DNA of 38,532 nucleotides, from NCBI GenBank assembly GCA_902798705.1, contig CADBXS010000003.1:1-38532 (forward strand), written 5' to 3'. Positions 34,683 to 38,532 of this stretch are shown in pieces. How positions within the stretch are numbered: the first letter of the stretch is position 1; the number at the start of each line of letters is the position of its first letter. The notes under the pieces are model-generated. The model was not told where the DNA came from. It saw only the letters and a list, made by a program, of their open reading frames with translations, and made no database searches. The translations under genes and the position numbers were made by a program. Source of the stretch: an uncultured Bacteroidales bacterium. GTDB lineage: Bacteria; Bacteroidota; Bacteroidia; Bacteroidales; Bacteroidaceae.

Positions 34683-34722
34683 ATTTTTAATTTTTAACTT
34701 TTAACTTTTAATTTTTAATTTA
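34683..34722 (+). repeat. TTTTTAA/CTTTTAA tandem run
   Basis: Six to seven T/A-rich heptamers of the type TTTTAAC or TTTTAAT lie directly upstream of the SusD 2 start. They may affect translation or promoter geometry. Confidence 0.6.
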
Positions 34723-34729
34723 TTTCTAT

Positions 34730-36619
34730 ATGAAGTACAATATAATACATAAGATGAGAAGCGTAGTGATGATGCTGCTTACACTTTTCACTCTTCACTT
34801 TTCACTTTTCACTCTTTCGTCCTGTTCCGACATGATTGATACGGACTCCACCATGCAGGCCTTCGACTACGAGCTCAACGAAAAGACCGACTCCATCTTC
34901 TTCGCTTACGGCATCCTGCAAGCCATGCAGCAGCTTGCCGACCAGCAAGTGTTCTTGGGCGAAATGCGCGGTGAACTCGTTGCCACCACTGAATATACCC
35001 TCAATTCGTTGCGCCAGTTGCACGACTTCTCCGCAACCACCACCAACGAATACGACAGCGCATACGTTTACTACCGCGTCATCAACAACTGCAACTACTA
35101 CATTGCCCATCGCGACACCACCCTCATCACGGGAAGCACCCGAGTGGTGATGAACGAATACGCAGCAGTCAAGGCCATCCGTGCCTGGGCTTATTTGCAG
35201 TTGGCTCGCAACTATGGCACAGTGCCATTCTTCACCGAACCACTGACCACCATCTCGCAAATCAACAACAGCAACTACCCTCAGTACGACATCAACGGCA
35301 TCGTCAACGCACTTGCTCCCGACCTCGAGCAGTACAGCGGTCGCCCAGTGCCAAGCTATGGCACGAGCGTCAACATCGGTACCACCAACTTCGGACAGGC
35401 CAAGAGCATGTCAACACCGCTCTGCTTCATCCCTGTCGATGTCATCTTGGGCGACCTCTATCTCGAAGTCGGCAACTATGCCAAGGCAGCCACCTACTTC
35501 ACCAACTACATTTGCAAGTTCGACCAGAAGGCATATAGCATAGGTGCTGCCGTCAACCAGACATTCTGGACTCAGCACGACAACCTCATTCAGCCTTCCG
35601 ACTGGGGCGGTTCGCAGGCATACAACAACACCTTCGGAAGCATCTTTGTCAACAATGCCGTGCTCGACATCATTTCCTACATTCCGATGTCCGTCAACCG
35701 CACTCGTGGAACCACCACCAAGGTGCCTGAGTCTTTTGGCTACAACTACTACTCACTCTCCAATTCCGCCGATGAGCTTTGGAACGAGCAAATGCAGCTC
35801 ATTCCTTCGAAGGCATACACCAGCATGGCGCAGAACAGCAAATACTACTACTATCAGCAAGTGACAGGAGCACCAGCTCAGCAGTATGTCAATTTTGCCA
35901 TGATGGGAGATATGCGTGCCGAAAACGGCCAGTCGCTCCGCGTCACCAACGAAATTGAGAACAACGAGACAGAAACCCACACATGGGTACGCAAGTACAT
36001 GAGCGGCAACATCATCCTCTATCGTGGCACCACCGTCTGGCTCCACCTCGCCGAAGCACTCAACCGCCTCGGCTATCCCGATGCAGCCTTCATGATACTC
36101 AAGGAGGGCATCAACGAGCGCTCCATGGACTCCACCGCTGTCTATGTGTCCAATGCCACGCGCAAGCTCCTCACCGAGACCTACCCAATCATGGGCGAAA
36201 AATATGCATCGCAGTTCACGACTGCATACAATTACGGCATTCACTCTCACGGAGCAGGAGTCACTTCCGATGGCAACTACCCAGGACGTTCACCTTATCA
36301 GTTAGGCATCGTCGTAGGCGAGAAGATGCAAAGGCTCGCACAGACCAACGAACAGCTTCAGCAACGTCTCGTGGCAGGAACGACCACCAAGGAAGACACC
36401 ATCAACGCCATGGAGGACATCCTTTGCGATGAGTACGCCATGGAGTTTGCCTTCGAGGGAACACGTTTCTACGACCTCATGCGTCTCGCGCGTCACAAGA
36501 ACAGAGCAGGACTCTATGGTGGCAACTACGGCAGCACTTGGTTGGCAGACAAGCTGAAGGCGAACAACCCTCGAAAGGATCTCACCAATCCTGAAAACTG
36601 GTACATGCCTTTCAAGTAA
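34730..36619 (+). CDS. SusD/RagB-type surface lipoprotein 2
   Basis: The 629 residues carry lipobox LSSC with Cys32 and SDMIDTDS after it. An internal ATG nine codons in (34754) would give a shorter, more typical signal peptide. Features: EKTDSIFFAYGILQAMQQLADQ near the N-terminus, the TPR-like AVKAIRAWAYLQLARNYGTVPF, and C-terminal DEYAMEFAFEGTRFYDLMRLAR, a canonical SusD motif. It is the lid of SusC 2. The signal peptide core LFTLHFSLFTLS is encoded by a CACTTTTC tandem repeat (34780-34815) resembling intergenic repeats elsewhere. It is the last gene of the operon and a clear terminator follows. Confidence 0.93.
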   Translation: MKYNIIHKMRSVVMMLLTLFTLHFSLFTLSSCSDMIDTDSTMQAFDYELNEKTDSIFFAYGILQAMQQLADQQVFLGEMRGELVATTEYTLNSLRQLHDFSATTTNEYDSAYVYYRVINNCNYYIAHRDTTLITGSTRVVMNEYAAVKAIRAWAYLQLARNYGTVPFFTEPLTTISQINNSNYPQYDINGIVNALAPDLEQYSGRPVPSYGTSVNIGTTNFGQAKSMSTPLCFIPVDVILGDLYLEVGNYAKAATYFTNYICKFDQKAYSIGAAVNQTFWTQHDNLIQPSDWGGSQAYNNTFGSIFVNNAVLDIISYIPMSVNRTRGTTTKVPESFGYNYYSLSNSADELWNEQMQLIPSKAYTSMAQNSKYYYYQQVTGAPAQQYVNFAMMGDMRAENGQSLRVTNEIENNETETHTWVRKYMSGNIILYRGTTVWLHLAEALNRLGYPDAAFMILKEGINERSMDSTAVYVSNATRKLLTETYPIMGEKYASQFTTAYNYGIHSHGAGVTSDGNYPGRSPYQLGIVVGEKMQRLAQTNEQLQQRLVAGTTTKEDTINAMEDILCDEYAMEFAFEGTRFYDLMRLARHKNRAGLYGGNYGSTWLADKLKANNPRKDLTNPENWYMPFK

Positions 36620-36650
36620 GTATTTATTAGGACAGACCTTTAACAACAAT

Positions 36651-36700
36651 GCGTGGTAATTCATGTAAATGATTGTTTTACATGGATTTGCCACGTTTTT
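36651..36700 (+). terminator. Terminator of the fasciclin/SusCD operon
   Basis: An outer stem CGTGG (36652-36656) with CCACG (36691-36695) encloses an inner stem CATGTAAA/TTTACATG, followed by TTTTT (36696-36700). It lies 32 bp after the SusD 2 stop. Confidence 0.8.
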
Positions 36701-36730
36701 CATTTTCAACCCACCTTTAGAAGAGTGCGA

Positions 36731-36814
36731 TTGGAGACGTAGCATTGCGCCTTTGGGGACGTAGAGTTGTGCAATTGGGGGCATAGAACTATGCTATTGG
36801 GAACATAGTTTATG
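36731..36814 (+). repeat. Four-unit 22-bp tandem array with internal dyads
   Basis: Units start at 36731, 36753, 36775 and 36797 with the form TTGGGGACGTAGA...TTGTGCAA. Unit 3 contains GCATAG-AA-CTATGC and unit 4 AACATA-GTT-TATGTT, so the dyads are kept while the bases change. The design resembles the 21-bp array at 12035. Confidence 0.8.
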
Positions 36815-37244
36815 TTTGAACGTTCATTATTACTTCGCATCCTCAAAGGCTGATTTGCAAACCTTTACCTCTCCATTTTGCATACGTTGGTTGAAATGCA
36901 ATGTTTTCCCCTATTTTTCATTGTTAGAACTTTTTTTTGTGCATTTATTTCATCTGTTAAATATTTTTTTGTATTTTTACACTCAATTCTTGAAGTCAGT
37001 TGTTAATATGCAATCATGGAACGTGTCCTGAATCATTGATGCGACAGATGACCACACCGAGCCAAGTGAGGCAATCCTGCCATAACAAAGCGGGCTTTGG
37101 ATGGAAAAAACAAGAGTCACTACATTTAGGTAGATATAGTTTTTACTGATTTATCACACTTAGAAAATACAAGGAAAAACAACAATTGTCAAAATACTTG
37201 AAGAATATGATTTATATAATATCAAACATTTAAAATGATACAAT

Positions 37245-38243
37245 ATGAAAAAGAAAATCTTTCTATTAATTAGCAGCTTTCTTTGTATGATGCAGATGTT
37301 TGCCTATAGTTTTGAAGAAGGTGGCATCTACTATAACATCACCTCATCGGCCAATATGACAGTGGAGGTTACCTATGGACGGAATTATGGCGAATACAAG
37401 ATGACCACTGTGAGCATTCCCAATTCGGTACAACACGACGATAAGGTTTACTATGTGACATGCATCGGTAGTCATGCCTTTTCTGGTTGTACAGACGTTA
37501 GTAGAGTAATATTCAACTCATATATCACCAGTGTGGGGAGCTATGCCTTCTCTGGTTGTAACAACATGACCAGTATTACTATTCCTGCCAATGTCACAAG
37601 TATCGGCAACTATGCCTTTTCAGGTTGTTTCAACCTCACTTCAGTGAATATTGAAGATTCCGAACAGACCTTATCCCTTGGCTATGGCAGCATGAACGGA
37701 AGCAACTACGGTCTTTTTGCAGACTGTCCATTGTCAAGATTCTACTGGGGCAGACCATTGAACTACAATACAAATTATGGTCTTTCGCCTATCGCTAACA
37801 AAAGCAAATTGAGAGACATTACTATCGGTCCGAATGTTTCAACCATTAGTGCTTATATGTTTTATGGCAATACTGCTTTTAACAGAATCACACTTCCCGA
37901 GACTGTCACAGCATTAGGCAATCATGCTTTCGATGGTTTCATAGGTTTAAAATCTTTCACTATTCCTAAGCAAATAACGTCCATTGGTGATTATGCTTTT
38001 GCTGGTTGTACAGGTCTGACCTCCTTTACTATTCCAGAATGGATTACTTCCATTGGTGCTAGTACTTTTTCTAGCTGTACAGGTCTGACATCTTTCACGA
38101 TTGGTTCGGGTGTGACGACTATTGGTAATTCTGCTTTTGCCGATTGCACGAATCTTACTTCCTTTACAATTCCCAATAATGTTAACAGTTTACCGTTCTC
38201 CCTTCCGGGAACATCCGACACTGAAAAAGGCAACAATAGGTGA
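37245..38243 (+). CDS. BspA-like leucine-rich repeat surface protein (frame-disrupted)
   Basis: A secreted adhesin-like protein, 332 codons in this frame. The signal peptide is MKKKIFLLISSFLCMMQMFA. An N-terminal 55-residue cap precedes at least eight LRR_5-type repeats of about 23 residues (pattern LTSxTIPxxVTSIGxxAFxGC), from about residue 75 on. LRR_5/BspA proteins bind host or matrix proteins in Bacteroidetes and protozoa. The frame runs into a stop after GTSDTEKGNNR. Removing one A from the A5 run at 38224-38228 restores a continuous repeat frame to the window end, so the stop is probably a frameshift. It is separated from the SusD operon by a terminator, so transcription is independent. 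Confidence 0.8.
   Translation: MKKKIFLLISSFLCMMQMFAYSFEEGGIYYNITSSANMTVEVTYGRNYGEYKMTTVSIPNSVQHDDKVYYVTCIGSHAFSGCTDVSRVIFNSYITSVGSYAFSGCNNMTSITIPANVTSIGNYAFSGCFNLTSVNIEDSEQTLSLGYGSMNGSNYGLFADCPLSRFYWGRPLNYNTNYGLSPIANKSKLRDITIGPNVSTISAYMFYGNTAFNRITLPETVTALGNHAFDGFIGLKSFTIPKQITSIGDYAFAGCTGLTSFTIPEWITSIGASTFSSCTGLTSFTIGSGVTTIGNSAFADCTNLTSFTIPNNVNSLPFSLPGTSDTEKGNNR
38091..38189 (+). repeat. 99-bp exact direct repeat, copy 1
   Basis: Identical base for base to 38434-38532, starting TCTTTCACGATTGG and ending GTTAACAGT. It encodes about one and a half LRR units. Confidence 0.95.
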
Positions 38244-38532
38244 AGAGATTACATACATTAACGATTGCCTTTTTGACTGGGCCACACAATTGAACGAAGT
38301 AATTCTTCCTAACACAGCGGTCACCATTGGTAACAATGCTTTTAATCATTGTGAGTCACTGAAATCAATTGATATTCCTGCAAGTGTTACTACATTTGGA
38401 AGCGAAGCATTCTCTAACTGTATAGGTTTCGAGTCTTTCACGATTGGTTCGGGTGTGACGACTATTGGTAATTCTGCTTTTGCCGATTGCACGAATCTTA
38501 CTTCCTTTACAATTCCCAATAATGTTAACAGT
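38221..38532 (+). pseudogene. Out-of-frame continuation of the LRR gene, cut by the window end
   Basis: In the next frame 38221 onward reads LKKATIGEEITYINDCLF, then AFNHCESLKSIDIPASV, AFSNCIGFESFTIG and so on with no stop to 38532. These are standard LRR_5 repeats, so it is the same gene after a +1 shift. No start codon or signal peptide belongs to this part. Its last 33 codons repeat residues 283-315 of the upstream frame exactly. Confidence 0.75.
38434..38532 (+). repeat. 99-bp exact direct repeat, copy 2, ending at the window edge
   Basis: Identical to 38091-38189, 343 bp downstream and one frame shifted. The repeat stops at the last base of the window, so its true length is unknown. Confidence 0.95.

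Larger units (their letters stand above)
36620..37244 (+). other. 625-bp spacer between SusD 2 and the LRR gene
   Basis: It contains the operon terminator (36651-36700), a four-unit 22-bp dyad array (36731-36814), T-rich sequence (36900-36985), and a small CAAAG/CTTTG hairpin (about 37087-37100). No convincing coding frame or TAnnTTTG promoter was found. The LRR promoter is probably in 37110-37230 but was not identified. Confidence 0.6.

Noticed and set aside
36816-37031. 71-codon open frame after the SusD operon
   Set aside because: Phe/Leu-rich translation of T-rich spacer sequence with no start context and no neighbours in operon.
37020-37110. Possible tRNA or structured RNA in the spacer before the LRR gene
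   Set aside because: No cloverleaf arms or T-loop could be found, only a 5-bp CAAAG/CTTTG hairpin.

Overview
The window looks like a piece of a Bacteroidales chromosome, most likely a Prevotella-type gut or rumen bacterium. Evidence: two SusC/SusD pairs, surface-type lipoprotein signals with acidic residues after the lipobox cysteine, Bacteroidetes promoters (TTTG, 19 bp, TAnnTTTG), C-terminal tails like type IX secretion sorting domains, a BspA-like leucine-rich repeat protein, and intergenic spaces crowded with short dispersed palindromic repeats. Genus level is inference; there is no rRNA or other marker gene.

Layout. Positions 1-72 hold the 3' end of a plus-strand gene. A repeat-rich spacer follows, then mutY on the minus strand (391-1446). 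Two large secreted proteins are on the minus strand. One (1814-7385, about 1856 codons) is split into two reading frames by what looks like one extra base near 5825-5845. The other is intact (7632-10415, 927 aa). Each has a clear intrinsic terminator. From 10.7 kb everything is on the plus strand: a rhamnogalacturonan-acetylesterase-like CE12 enzyme (10712-11947), a divergent GH2 protein (12435-15344), a fasciclin-domain lipoprotein (15423-17474) and an inositol-monophosphatase-family enzyme (17794-18564).

The main block, 19169-36619, reads as one long transcription unit: fasciclin lipoprotein (953 aa), SusC, SusD, fasciclin lipoprotein (688 aa, paralogue of the one at 15423), fasciclin lipoprotein (561 aa), a second SusC, a second SusD, then a terminator at 36651-36700. 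The promoter at 19099-19129 matches the Bacteroidetes consensus exactly. A BspA-like LRR gene starts at 37245; its frame is broken at an A5 run (38224-38228), and its last 99 bases repeat an earlier stretch exactly and end with the window.

How it fits together (inference). The CE12 esterase and GH2 protein suggest a pectin or rhamnogalacturonan-type substrate. The SusC/SusD pairs would import oligomers. The four FAS1 lipoproteins are unusual partners and probably sit on the cell surface with SusD, as glycan- or protein-binding or adhesion subunits. The repeated FAS1-SusC-SusD modules are the strongest candidate for an undescribed system. No regulator (HTCS, SusR, ECF sigma/anti-sigma) and no polysaccharide lyase is visible.

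The spacers carry at least six repeat families: a 30-bp perfect inverted repeat, GC-rich CTCCCC/GGGGAG elements, 21-bp and 22-bp dyad arrays, ATCC-rich tandem repeats and AACTTTT/CACTTTT runs. Several overlap coding ends: the MutY stop codon and the signal peptide of the second SusD.
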